Assembly (NCBI GenBank): GCA_002413345.1
Contig: DHWU01000046.1
Span: 4,090 to 12,599 of the forward strand
DNA length: 8,510 nt
From: Propionibacteriaceae bacterium UBA5174
GTDB taxonomy: Bacteria > Actinomycetota > Actinomycetes > Propionibacteriales > Propionibacteriaceae
Reading direction: 5' to 3'
In this document: positions 1-7,155 of the stretch, piece after piece
Layout: the number at the start of each line of letters is the position of its first letter
Numbering within the stretch: position 1 is the stretch's first letter
Program-made: the position numbers and the translations under genes
Notes under the pieces: model-generated
What the model saw: only the letters and a program-made list of their open reading frames with translations
Told to the model about the DNA's origin: nothing
Databases searched by the model: none

Positions 1-1390
1 CACCAACACCTCCAACCCCTCGGTGATGCTGGGTGCCGCGCTGGTCGCGAAGAAGGCTCGCGACCTCGGCCTGACCCCCAAGCCGTGGGTCAAGACCACG
101 GTTGCCCCGGGCTCGCAGGTAGTCACCGACTACTTCCAGAAGTCTGGTCTGCAAGCGGATCTGGACGCGATGGGCTTTGAGACCGTCGGTTATGGCTGTG
201 TGACCTGCATCGGCAACACCGGGCCACTGATCCCTGAGGTTTCAGCGGCGATCAACGAAAACAACCTCGCGGTCACCGCAGTGTTGTCGGGTAACCGCAA
301 CTTTGAGGGACGGATCAGCCCCGACGTAAAGATGAACTACCTGGCATCACCGCCCCTAGTGATCGCTTACGCGTTGGCTGGCACCATGGACATCGACCTG
401 GCGAACGAACCGCTGGGCATCGGCGCCAATGGGCAGCCGGTTTACCTGGCTGACGTCTGGCCGTCCACCGAAGAGATCGACGCGGTCGTGGCAAGCTCGA
501 TCAGTGCTGACATGTTCTCCTCGCGCTACGCCGATGTCTTTGCTGGCGATGCGCGTTGGCAGAACCTGCCCACGCCTGAGGGCAAACTGTTCGCCTGGGA
601 CGCGGCGTCCACCTACATTCAGCGGGCTCCCTATTTCGATGGCATGCCAGCCACCCCAGCGCCAGTCACTGACGTGAGTGGCGCCCGGGTATTCATGAAG
701 CTTGGCGACTCGGTGACCACCGACCACATTTCGCCGGCCGGTTCGATCAAGCCGGAGTCCCCGGCTGGTCAGTACCTCACCGGGCACGGTGTGGAACGGG
801 CTGATTACAACAGCCTGGGCAGCCGTCGAGGTAACCACGAAGTGATGATCCGCGGCACCTTCGCCAACATCCGGCTTCGCAACCAGGTGGCCCCAGGCAC
901 CGAGGGTGGTTTCACCCGCGACTTCACCCAGCCCGAAGGGCCGGTCGGGTATGCCTTCGACGCCGCCGAGAATTACGCCAAGGCTGGCATTCCGTTGGTC
1001 GTGTTGGCTGGCAAAGAATACGGGTCCGGCTCTTCGCGAGACTGGGCGGCCAAGGGCACCACGCTTCTTGGAGTCAAAGTAGTCATCGCTGAGAGTTACG
1101 AGCGGATTCACCGCTCCAACTTGATCGGTATGGGCGTGCTTCCGCTGCAATACCCGGCCGGCGAGAATGCGGAAAGCCTGGGTCTAACCGGAACCGAGAC
1201 GATTTCGGTAACTGGCGTCACTGCCCTCAACGATGGCGTCACCCCGGCGACTGTTCGGGTTGAGGCTGTCGGTGACGGCGCTCCGATCGTGTTCGACGCA
1301 GTGCTTCGGATCGACACTCCAGGAGAGGCCGACTACTACCGACACGGCGGCATCATGCAGTACGTGCTGCGGTCTTTGTTGGCCAAGTAG
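1..1390 (+). CDS. acnA: Aconitate hydratase (aconitase A), C-terminal part
   Basis: Aconitase interconverts citrate and isocitrate in the TCA cycle, using a [4Fe-4S] cluster in the cytosol. The gene enters from the left edge; codons run in frame from position 2 and give 462 residues before a TAG stop, roughly the C-terminal half of the usual ~900-residue protein. The first residues, TNTSNPSVMLGAAL, directly follow the family's first cluster cysteine, and base 1 (c) would be the last base of that codon. The other two cluster cysteines lie in the motif GYGCVTCIGNTG (about 180-220). The swivel domain is shown by GDSVTTDHISPAG (from about 700) and the substrate-binding YGSGSSRDWAAKG (about 1018-1055), followed by ESYERIHRSNLIGMGVLPLQY. 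No frameshift or missing motif is visible. The monomeric AcnA/IRP-type fold is clear; the symbol follows common usage. Confidence 0.96.
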   Translation, partial: TNTSNPSVMLGAALVAKKARDLGLTPKPWVKTTVAPGSQVVTDYFQKSGLQADLDAMGFETVGYGCVTCIGNTGPLIPEVSAAINENNLAVTAVLSGNRNFEGRISPDVKMNYLASPPLVIAYALAGTMDIDLANEPLGIGANGQPVYLADVWPSTEEIDAVVASSISADMFSSRYADVFAGDARWQNLPTPEGKLFAWDAASTYIQRAPYFDGMPATPAPVTDVSGARVFMKLGDSVTTDHISPAGSIKPESPAGQYLTGHGVERADYNSLGSRRGNHEVMIRGTFANIRLRNQVAPGTEGGFTRDFTQPEGPVGYAFDAAENYAKAGIPLVVLAGKEYGSGSSRDWAAKGTTLLGVKVVIAESYERIHRSNLIGMGVLPLQYPAGENAESLGLTGTETISVTGVTALNDGVTPATVRVEAVGDGAPIVFDAVLRIDTPGEADYYRHGGIMQYVLRSLLAK

Positions 1391-1400
1391 AGTCGAGGCC

Positions 1401-1907
1401 ATGGGGCGGCGCAAGGCAAAGCAAAGTTTGGCGCTTCGCGCTGGACCGGAGGTAATGCCGGTCTCAGCGCGGATCGCTTGGACGTACTTGGCGTCGCTGC
1501 TGGCGGCCATCGCTGCAGCGGGTTTGGTGACGTTGGCCACTCAGAGCTTGGCGCGCGTGGTCTGTCAGTCCACAACTGCCGATGCTGCGAGCAGCTGTCG
1601 GATGGGCTTGTATATCTGGGTTGCCTTACTCGGATTCCTGGTGTGCCTGATTCCGTTGGCCCGTGTGGTGAAGCTGGATTGGCTGCTGATCATTTCGATG
1701 TGGGCCGGGGCGGCGCTCTGGCTGGCAAGCGACTCGATCGGTGACTGGTGGTGGTGGGCAATCGGGCTGCTTCTTCCCGCGTCCGCAGCTGCGGTGAGCG
1801 CTGATTGGGAACGCGGACCGAAGTTTCGCCGTTGTCAGTGGATTGTGGTGAGTGCACTAGCCGTGGCCGGTTTGGCCGCGGTGATCTGGTGGTACGTCAA
1901 CGGCTGA
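1401..1907 (+). CDS. Small integral membrane protein, function unknown
   Basis: I do not recognise a family. The 168-residue product has a basic N-terminus (MGRRKAK) and about five hydrophobic helices near residues 24-46, 69-89, 92-110, 115-134 and 146-166. Positive charges cluster at the N-terminus, at R88/K91 and in 138-144, so the positive-inside rule predicts the N-terminus in and the C-terminus out. Cys55 and Cys66 would then sit in the first outer loop and could form a disulfide (inference). Four consecutive tryptophans (116-119) open helix 4. The start is uncertain: ATG 1401 has GAGG only 2 nt upstream, and an internal ATG at 1455 (residue 19) has GGAGG also only 2 nt away. The gene begins 10 nt after the aconitase stop, so the two are probably co-transcribed. 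No functional link to aconitase can be read from the sequence. Confidence 0.75.
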   Translation: MGRRKAKQSLALRAGPEVMPVSARIAWTYLASLLAAIAAAGLVTLATQSLARVVCQSTTADAASSCRMGLYIWVALLGFLVCLIPLARVVKLDWLLIISMWAGAALWLASDSIGDWWWWAIGLLLPASAAAVSADWERGPKFRRCQWIVVSALAVAGLAAVIWWYVNG

Positions 1908-1934
1908 TTTGGTCGGTAGTGCGGTTCGGTGACG

Positions 1935-1946
1935 TAGACTCAGGTA
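1935..1946 (+). promoter_or_regulatory. Candidate leaderless promoter (-10 box) of dxs
   Basis: TAGACT at 1935-1940 fits the actinobacterial TANNNT -10 consensus and lies 6 nt before the GTG start of dxs. That spacing would place the transcription start at or next to the start codon. There is no clear Shine-Dalgarno sequence (only CAGG) and no good -35 hexamer. Short -10-to-start spacing is known from leaderless genes in mycobacteria; applying it here is inference. Confidence 0.4.
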
Positions 1947-3869
1947 GTGCCGATTTTGAACAGGATCACCAGTCCGAAAGACCTGAAGGCGCTCACCAAC
2001 GATGAACTCGGCGGTTTGTCCGACGAGATCCGGCAGTTCTTGGTCAAGAACGTCAGCCGTACTGGCGGGCACTTGGGGCCGAACCTTGGCGTGGTTGAAC
2101 TCACCATTGCTTTGCATAGAGTGTTTGATTCCCCGCGTGACGTGATCATTTTCGATACTGGGCACCAAAGTTACGTTCACAAGATCCTTACCGGGCGACA
2201 GGCCGCTTTCTCAACGCTGCGCCAGCGTGGTGGGTTGTCGGGTTATCCCAGTCGGGCCGAATCGGTTCATGACTGGGTGGAAAACTCACACGCATCGACA
2301 TCGCTTTCTTGGGCCGATGGCATGGCTAAAGCATTTCGGCTGCAAGGCGAAGACCGTTGCGTAGTAGCAGTAATCGGCGACGGCGCGCTCACCGGCGGTA
2401 TGGCCTGGGAAGCCTTGAATAACATCTCCGTTTCTGGTGATGAACAGCTGGTGGTTGTGGTCAACGACAACGGACGTTCCTACACCCCAACGGTGGGCGG
2501 GTTAGCCACCCAGCTATCCGGTCTGGGTCAACAGCTTGCTGCCATCCGTACCGACCGTCGCTATGAGCGAGCGCTGCGCACGATCAAGGAAAAGGTGCTC
2601 GCCGCTCCGGTCATCGGGCAGATGATCTACGGATTAATGCATGGCTTCAAGACCGGCGTGAAGGACGTGCTGGTGCCACGAGGCATGTTCTCCGACCTGG
2701 GTGTGAAATATGTCGGCCCGATCAACGGCCACGACATCGGTGCGCTGGAACTGGCCTTGCAACAGGCCCGCGGCTTCGGTGGGCCGGTCTTGGTGCATTG
2801 CATCACTGAGAAGGGACGCGGTTTCAAGGCGGCCGAGCAGAATGAGCAGGACCGCTTCCATGCTGTGGGAATCATTGATGAGGACACCGGCGAACCGCTG
2901 GTCGTCGGTGGACCGACTTGGACTGATGCCTTCGGCGATGAACTGGCGCGGATCGGTGCCACTGATGACCGAGTGGTCGCGATTACCGCAGCCATGCTGC
3001 ATCCGACTGGCCTAGATCGTTTCGCCAAGCTGTTCCCTGAGCGCACCTTCGACGTTGGCATCGCCGAGCAGCATGCGGTCACATCGGCGGCAGGTTTGGC
3101 CGCTGGTGGGCTACATCCGGTCTTCGCCGTCTATGCCACGTTCCTCAATCGGGCGTTCGACCAAGTGTTGATGGACGTGGGTCTGCATCGCCTTGGGGTG
3201 ACGTTTGTACTCGATCGCGCTGGGGTTACTGGACCAGATGGTCCAAGCCATCACGGTGTCTGGGATACGTCCTTTCTTGGTCTTGTTCCCGGATTGCAGT
3301 TGACCGCACCGCGCGACGAGCAACGCCTCGGCGAGGCGTTGCGGCGAGCCGTCCGAGTTGATGACGCGCCGACCGTGATCCGCTATTCGAAAGAGGCGCT
3401 GCCTGATCCGTTGCCTGCGCTGCGCCAATCCGGTGACGTCGATGTGCTGTTCGAGGCGCAGAATCCGACGGTGTTGGTGATCGGCTATGGCCAATTCTGC
3501 GGCATGGCGATCGAGGTCGGTGAACGGTTGACCCAGCAGGGGATTGCGGCCACGGTGGTCGACCCGGTGTGGGCACTGCCGATCTCTGCTGACTTGCTTG
3601 GTTTGATCGCTGAACATGAGTTGGTGATCAGCGTCGAAGATGGTGATGTGGTCGGTGGATTGGGCTCCCGAGTAAGTCAGGAAGCCCGGGCAGCCGGGAT
3701 CAACACTCGGTTTCGGGAATTCGGGGTCAAGGGTGAGTTCTTGACTTACTCCAGCCGCTCAGAGTTGCTGACCGACTTGGGGCTGACCGCCCAGGAATTG
3801 GCCCGTTACGCCACCGAGCAGATCGCGGCCACCGAAGTGATTTCGCCGCTTACCAGTACTGAGCGATAA
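1947..3869 (+). CDS. dxs: 1-Deoxy-D-xylulose-5-phosphate synthase
   Basis: DXS condenses pyruvate with glyceraldehyde 3-phosphate to form 1-deoxy-D-xylulose 5-phosphate. It is the thiamine-diphosphate-dependent entry step of the MEP isoprenoid pathway, and its product also feeds thiamine and pyridoxal synthesis. The 640-residue product is full length for the family. The N-terminal domain carries GGHLGPNLG (His42), DTGHQSYVHKILTGR (His73) and the ThDP/Mg motif GDGALTGGMAWEALNN (from residue 144), ending in NDN (173-175). The middle domain carries the cofactor-activating glutamate in GIAEQHAVTSAAG (Glu374) and DRAGVTGPDGPSHHGVWD. The C-terminal transketolase-like domain follows YSKEALPDP. The GTG start gives the expected PILNRITSPKDLKAL opening; the next in-frame start would remove it. 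The stop overlaps the 3' end of the opposing ribonuclease gene by 20 nt. Confidence 0.97.
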   Translation: MPILNRITSPKDLKALTNDELGGLSDEIRQFLVKNVSRTGGHLGPNLGVVELTIALHRVFDSPRDVIIFDTGHQSYVHKILTGRQAAFSTLRQRGGLSGYPSRAESVHDWVENSHASTSLSWADGMAKAFRLQGEDRCVVAVIGDGALTGGMAWEALNNISVSGDEQLVVVVNDNGRSYTPTVGGLATQLSGLGQQLAAIRTDRRYERALRTIKEKVLAAPVIGQMIYGLMHGFKTGVKDVLVPRGMFSDLGVKYVGPINGHDIGALELALQQARGFGGPVLVHCITEKGRGFKAAEQNEQDRFHAVGIIDEDTGEPLVVGGPTWTDAFGDELARIGATDDRVVAITAAMLHPTGLDRFAKLFPERTFDVGIAEQHAVTSAAGLAAGGLHPVFAVYATFLNRAFDQVLMDVGLHRLGVTFVLDRAGVTGPDGPSHHGVWDTSFLGLVPGLQLTAPRDEQRLGEALRRAVRVDDAPTVIRYSKEALPDPLPALRQSGDVDVLFEAQNPTVLVIGYGQFCGMAIEVGERLTQQGIAATVVDPVWALPISADLLGLIAEHELVISVEDGDVVGGLGSRVSQEARAAGINTRFREFGVKGEFLTYSSRSELLTDLGLTAQELARYATEQIAATEVISPLTSTER

Positions 3870-5130
3870 CCGGCACCACCAGTTCACGCTGCCAAAGCCG
3901 GGCGCCAAGTTCGACTAGCCGCGCTTCGATCTCGTCTGGTTCGATCTGGTCAGGGGAGTCCCACAGCAGTCGGCGCAAATGATCGGGAGAGAGCAGATTC
4001 TCCACGGGCACGTCTTGGGCTTCGGCCAACTCCGACAGTGCCGCGCGTACCCGGTAATAGCGTTCAAAGGAAGCTGGCCAACGGCGTTCCCAAGCCCGCG
4101 GCGGTGGCGGGCCGTCGGGGCTGAGGTGGCGTGGCGGCAACTCCGAACTGGGCAGATCGGCAGCTCGATTCAACGCTTCCAGCCACAGCGCCTCGTAGCG
4201 ACTGGGCAGCCGATTGTTGAAACCCCGCACTGAGCGCAGATCGGCGCGGGTCAGCCGAGGCGCCTTGGTTGAATCCAAAACCATCGCCAACTCGGTAAGG
4301 GCGCGATCAGCCAGCACCCGGCCCGGAGAGCGATCGAGTTCGCGGGCGAGGTTTTCGCGGACCAGCCACAGCTCGCGGACCACTGCCATCGCCGCCGGGG
4401 TGCGGATCGAGTGCAGTCCAGAGGCCCGGCGCCAAGGGTCGCGGCGCACTGGCGGGGCGTCCTTGGCGTGCTCGACAAGATAGTCAAATTCTTGCAGTGC
4501 CCAGTCGAGCTTGCCTGCCTCAGTCAACTTGTCGATCAACCACTCCCGCAGATCGGTTAGGTGTTCGACGTCCAATGCTGCGTAGGACAGCCAGTCTTCA
4601 GGAATTGGGCGGCGGGACCAGTCGGCTGCGGAATGTTCTTTCAAGAGGGTTACGCCGACTACGGTCTCGATCAGCGCCCCGAGGTTGACCCGCGGCAAGT
4701 TCAGTAGCCGGGCGGCTAATTCGGAGTCGAAAAGGTGCTTTGGCACGAGCTGAACTTCGGCCAGGCAGGGCAGATCTTGGGTGGCTGCGTGCAGGATCCA
4801 GTCAGCATCGGCCAAGTCGTCGGCCAAGGCGTGGAAATCAGCTCGAGCTTGGCCGTTCTCGAAGGCGACCGGATCGATTAGGTGAGATCCAGCACCGTCG
4901 CGTCGTAGTTGAATCAGATAGGCCTTGGCGGTGTATCGATACCCTTGCGCGCGTTCGGTGTCGATGGCCACCGGGCCAGTGCCGGACGCCAAGGCCTCGC
5001 GCGTGCGAGCTAAGGCTTCGATGGTGTCGACCACCGGTGGAATGCCGTCAGCGGGAACGGCTAGCACCGGATACTCGGGGGCGGGCGGAGCTTCTTCAGC
5101 CGGTTGAGTCTCGGCAGTCTCGTCGACCAT
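3850..5130 (-). CDS. rnd: Ribonuclease D-like 3'-5' exonuclease with HRDC domain
   Basis: DEDDy-family 3'-5' exoribonucleases trim the 3' ends of tRNA precursors and other small RNAs. The 426-residue product shows Exo I as AIDTER (Asp57, Glu59), Exo II as HAATQDLPCL (His114, Asp119) and Exo III as YAALDVEHL (Tyr183, Asp187), so all four acidic residues and the tyrosine are present. An HRDC-type helical domain covers about 244-325 (RELWLVRENLARELDRSPGRVLAD). The first ~35 residues are acidic and proline-rich with no predicted fold, and a further ~100-residue C-terminal region lies beyond the HRDC domain. I chose ATG 5130 because it overlaps the TGA of the upstream DUF3000 gene as TGATG; an adjacent TTG at 5133 is less likely. 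The two genes are probably translationally coupled. The 3' end is antisense to the end of dxs. Confidence 0.92.
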   Translation of the reverse strand: MVDETAETQPAEEAPPAPEYPVLAVPADGIPPVVDTIEALARTREALASGTGPVAIDTERAQGYRYTAKAYLIQLRRDGAGSHLIDPVAFENGQARADFHALADDLADADWILHAATQDLPCLAEVQLVPKHLFDSELAARLLNLPRVNLGALIETVVGVTLLKEHSAADWSRRPIPEDWLSYAALDVEHLTDLREWLIDKLTEAGKLDWALQEFDYLVEHAKDAPPVRRDPWRRASGLHSIRTPAAMAVVRELWLVRENLARELDRSPGRVLADRALTELAMVLDSTKAPRLTRADLRSVRGFNNRLPSRYEALWLEALNRAADLPSSELPPRHLSPDGPPPPRAWERRWPASFERYYRVRAALSELAEAQDVPVENLLSPDHLRRLLWDSPDQIEPDEIEARLVELGARLWQRELVVPVIAQYW

Positions 5131-5723
5131 CAATGCCGCGATCCTGGGCGACGAGCAGTAATCGGGGCAACTCCTTCAGGCAATGGCGGCAACCCGCCGG
5201 TCAGGCAAAGCAATTCCGACCAGGCGGCCAGATGGGCAGTCAGGTCGTGTGGTTCTTCGATCTGCGGAGTCCAGGAGGCGCGCAGTTCCACTTCGGCCCG
5301 GGGTGGTTCGTCGGAAATCCCGCCGAAGGAGCGGCTGGAGGCGGTGGTCACGGTGCCGCTGGGGGCGCGAAAGGTGGCGTGGTTGCGGTTCAGGCTGTCC
5401 AGCAGCCACGACCAGCCGACTTCGGCCATTAACGGGTCAATAACCATTTCTGGGTCCACTTCGGCCCGACAGAAACAGACACAGCGAAAGTTGCCGTCCC
5501 AAGAGTCGCTTCCGGCCGGATCGTGCAGCAGCACCAGTCGGCCGTTGCCGAGGTCCTGGTCGTCGGTGCCCAATTCGGCGCTTAACGCTGCGGCAAAGGG
5601 GGCGATCTTTTGTGGGGCCGGGATCTGTTCAACCTGCAACTCTGATCGCCAGGCCATGTTGAGCATGACCTGAACGGCTGCGTCGAACAGCTGCGGTGTC
5701 CCGTATTCACGGTGTGCGTCCAC
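5130..5723 (-). CDS. DUF3000 family protein
   Basis: The 197-residue protein matches what I recall of the actinobacterial DUF3000 family, whose function is unknown. Recognisable stretches are VEQIPAPQKIAPFAAALSAE (about 36-55), RLVLLHDPAGSDSWDGNFR (about 61-80), DPEMVIDPLMAEVGWSWLLDSL, a SGTVT segment and a VELRASWTP segment. It is soluble, with no signal peptide or membrane segment. The GTG start at 5723 lies 7 nt from an inverted repeat and has no clear Shine-Dalgarno sequence. The open frame around the start is short, so a nearby alternative start is possible. The stop overlaps the start of the RNase D-like gene by one base. This neighbourhood recurs in actinobacteria as I recall, which suggests a link to RNA processing, but nothing in the protein shows catalysis. 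Confidence 0.85.
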   Translation of the reverse strand: MDAHREYGTPQLFDAAVQVMLNMAWRSELQVEQIPAPQKIAPFAAALSAELGTDDQDLGNGRLVLLHDPAGSDSWDGNFRCVCFCRAEVDPEMVIDPLMAEVGWSWLLDSLNRNHATFRAPSGTVTTASSRSFGGISDEPPRAEVELRASWTPQIEEPHDLTAHLAAWSELLCLTGGLPPLPEGVAPITARRPGSRH

Positions 5724-5729
5724 CGGATG

Positions 5730-5762
5730 AGCGTAGCCTCACACCTCGTTCGGGGCTACGCT
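5730..5762. repeat. Inverted repeat between msrB and DUF3000 gene, possible terminator
   Basis: Arms AGCGTAGCC (5730-5738) and GGCTACGCT (5754-5762) are perfect complements of 9 bp around a 15-nt centre; on the plus strand a T-G pair and a C-G pair extend this to 11 bp. It lies 15 nt past the msrB stop and 6 nt before the DUF3000 start. It could end msrB transcription without a U-tract, as is common in actinobacteria, or act as an operator or 5'-leader structure for the DUF3000-rnd pair. Each arm contains TACGCT when read outward, a TANNNT -10 match, so a promoter role is also possible. Confidence 0.5.
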
Positions 5763-5777
5763 GGCGCGCCGCAGGGC

Positions 5778-6188
5778 CTAGTGCAACCCAGGTACGAACC
5801 GAAGGCTGATCGAGTTGATGCACCAGCGTTCATCAGTGGGGGTGGGGTAGCCCTCACCGCTGAAAATGTGGCCGAGGTGGGAGTCACAGGCTGCGCAACG
5901 CACCTCAGTACGCTCGGGTCCGGGCAGACTACGGTCTGGCACCAGTCGGACCCGGTCTCCGGCGGCGGTGGTGTAGAACGACGGCCAGCCGCAGTGGGAG
6001 GCAAACTTGTGTTCGCTTCGAAATAGCTCGGCTCCACACGCCCGGCAGCAATAGACGCCGACCTCACTGTGGTCGGTGTATTCGCCAGTGTTGGCTGGTT
6101 CGGTGGACCCTTCTCGCAGCACTTGGAATTCGAAGGGGGTTAGCAGACTGCGCCATTGCGCAGCGGTCTTCGGTAATTCGGGTTCCAT
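5778..6188 (-). CDS. msrB: Peptide-methionine (R)-S-oxide reductase MsrB
   Basis: MsrB reduces the R-epimer of methionine sulfoxide in oxidised proteins, normally recycled by thioredoxin in the cytosol. The 136-residue product is typical in length for a stand-alone MsrB. The zinc site is Cys48-x2-Cys51 and Cys98-x2-Cys101. KFASHCGWPSF (61-71) and RTEVRCAACDSHLGHIF (93-109) are family signatures. The catalytic cysteine is Cys123 in RWCINSISLRF, and Cys66 is a candidate resolving cysteine. I chose ATG 6188 because GAGGTG lies 5 nt upstream; a longer frame from GTG 6206 would place this ribosome-binding sequence inside the gene. It is divergent from the PPK2 gene across 67 nt, and no MsrA partner lies in the window. 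Confidence 0.95.
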   Translation of the reverse strand: MEPELPKTAAQWRSLLTPFEFQVLREGSTEPANTGEYTDHSEVGVYCCRACGAELFRSEHKFASHCGWPSFYTTAAGDRVRLVPDRSLPGPERTEVRCAACDSHLGHIFSGEGYPTPTDERWCINSISLRFVPGLH

Positions 6189-6255
6189 GTTTCCACCTCG
6201 CTTCACGTTTCAATGGTGCAGCTGTTTGGGTGACCAATGCGCCACACTGTGCGTT
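6189..6255. promoter_or_regulatory. Shared divergent promoter region, msrB / PPK2 gene
   Basis: These 67 nt separate two divergently transcribed genes and must hold at least the msrB ribosome-binding site, probably with promoters for both genes. I see no convincing -35/-10 pair in either direction and no Shine-Dalgarno sequence ahead of the PPK2 ATG. A small dyad, CACA-C-TGTG at 6244-6252, lies just before the PPK2 start. Confidence 0.35.
6193..6199 (-). promoter_or_regulatory. Shine-Dalgarno site fixing the msrB start
   Basis: The minus strand reads GAGGTGG, then AAAC, then ATG. GAGGTG is fully complementary to the conserved CACCTC at the 16S rRNA 3' end and is the best ribosome-binding site in the window. 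It decides for ATG 6188 over GTG 6206. Confidence 0.7.
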
Positions 6256-7146
6256 ATGGGTTCCAAAGCTAAGCAAAAGTTGCCGAAATCTGGCCAGGAG
6301 TCGAAGCCACTGTCGCAGCTTCTCCAAGTGCCAGCTGGCCCGGTGTCGCTGGCCGGGTTCGACCCGTCCGCCACTCCCGGCTACGTCGGCAAGGGTAAGG
6401 CCGACGCCGCGGGTCGCACCGCTGACTTGGGGGCGGAGCTGTCTCGATTGCAGGAAATGCTGTTTGCCAATGGGCGCAACGACCCCGTATCGGCACCGAA
6501 GGTATTGCTGGTCTTGCAAGGCATGGACACTTCTGGCAAAGGGGGAGTGGTTCGTCATGTGATGGGCTTGGTGGACCCTCAGGGAGTGGCGTTGGCGTCG
6601 TTTAAGGCGCCGAGTGCGATCGAACGTAAGCACCACTACCTGTGGCGAATTCGGCAGGCTTTGCCTCAGGCGGGATCTATTGGGGTCTTTGACAGGTCGC
6701 ACTATGAGGATGTCTTGGTGGTGCGGGTGGAAAACCTGGTCGACGAAGCTGTCTGGGAAAAGCGCTACGAGGAGATCAACCGTTTCGAGCAGCGTTTGGT
6801 CGCCTCGGGTACCAAAGTGGTCAAATGCATGCTGCAGGTGTCTTTCGCTGAGCAGAAAGCTCGGCTCGCTGCCCGGCTGGATGACCCGACGAAATACTGG
6901 AAGTACAACCCTTCCGACGTGGACGCCCGGGCCAAGTGGCCGGCCTATCAAGAGGCTTATGAGGCTCTGCTTGAACGCTGCAACACCGAGGCCGCTCCGT
7001 GGCACGTGGTGCCGTCGGACCGCAAGTGGTACCGCAATTGGGCAATCGCAGAGTTGCTTAGAGAGTCACTGGCAGGACTGGATTTGTCTTGGCCGAAGCC
7101 AGGCTACGACTTGGCCGTAGAGCGCGATCGGGTGGCCAAGTCCTAA
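6256..7146 (+). CDS. Polyphosphate kinase 2 family nucleotide phosphotransferase
   Basis: PPK2 enzymes move phosphate between inorganic polyphosphate and nucleotides (AMP, ADP or other NDPs). The 296-residue product has a single PPK2 domain. Walker A is GMDTSGKGG (89-97, Lys95), Walker B is GVFDRSHYEDVLVVRV (from 143, Asp146 and Arg147), and the lid region is YWKYNPSDVDARAKWPAYQEAYE (from about 214). KAPS (117-120) and WHVVPSDRKWYRNWAI (from 249) are further family signatures. The sequence style resembles the shorter single-domain enzymes annotated 'polyphosphate:nucleotide phosphotransferase'; substrate preference cannot be read reliably. ATG 6256 puts the family's usual short lysine-rich N-terminus first; the upstream in-frame extension is antisense to msrB and rejected. 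There is no clear Shine-Dalgarno sequence. The gene ends 4 nt before the stop of the opposing CbiX-like gene. Confidence 0.93.
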   Translation: MGSKAKQKLPKSGQESKPLSQLLQVPAGPVSLAGFDPSATPGYVGKGKADAAGRTADLGAELSRLQEMLFANGRNDPVSAPKVLLVLQGMDTSGKGGVVRHVMGLVDPQGVALASFKAPSAIERKHHYLWRIRQALPQAGSIGVFDRSHYEDVLVVRVENLVDEAVWEKRYEEINRFEQRLVASGTKVVKCMLQVSFAEQKARLAARLDDPTKYWKYNPSDVDARAKWPAYQEAYEALLERCNTEAAPWHVVPSDRKWYRNWAIAELLRESLAGLDLSWPKPGYDLAVERDRVAKS

Positions 7147-7155
7147 GCGATTAGG
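7142..7155. terminator. Small symmetric hairpin across two facing stop codons
   Basis: CCTAA (7142-7146), GCGA, TTAGG (7151-7155) form a perfect 5-bp stem with a GNRA-type tetraloop on the plus strand. The left arm contains the PPK2 stop and the right arm the complement of the CbiX-like stop, so the symmetry comes partly from two facing TAA codons. It is short and lacks a T-tract; a bidirectional terminator role is only possible. Confidence 0.25.

Noticed and set aside
356..1150. A 264-codon open frame on the minus strand inside aconitase
   Set aside because: It is entirely antisense to a strongly conserved gene, has no recognisable domain, and long antisense frames are common in GC-rich DNA.
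3111..3617. A 168-codon minus-strand frame inside dxs
   Set aside because: It is antisense to conserved dxs motifs and its arginine/histidine-rich composition looks like a codon-bias shadow.
6064..7005. A 313-codon minus-strand frame opposite the PPK2 gene and the start of msrB
   Set aside because: It overlaps two clearly conserved genes and its product shows no family features.
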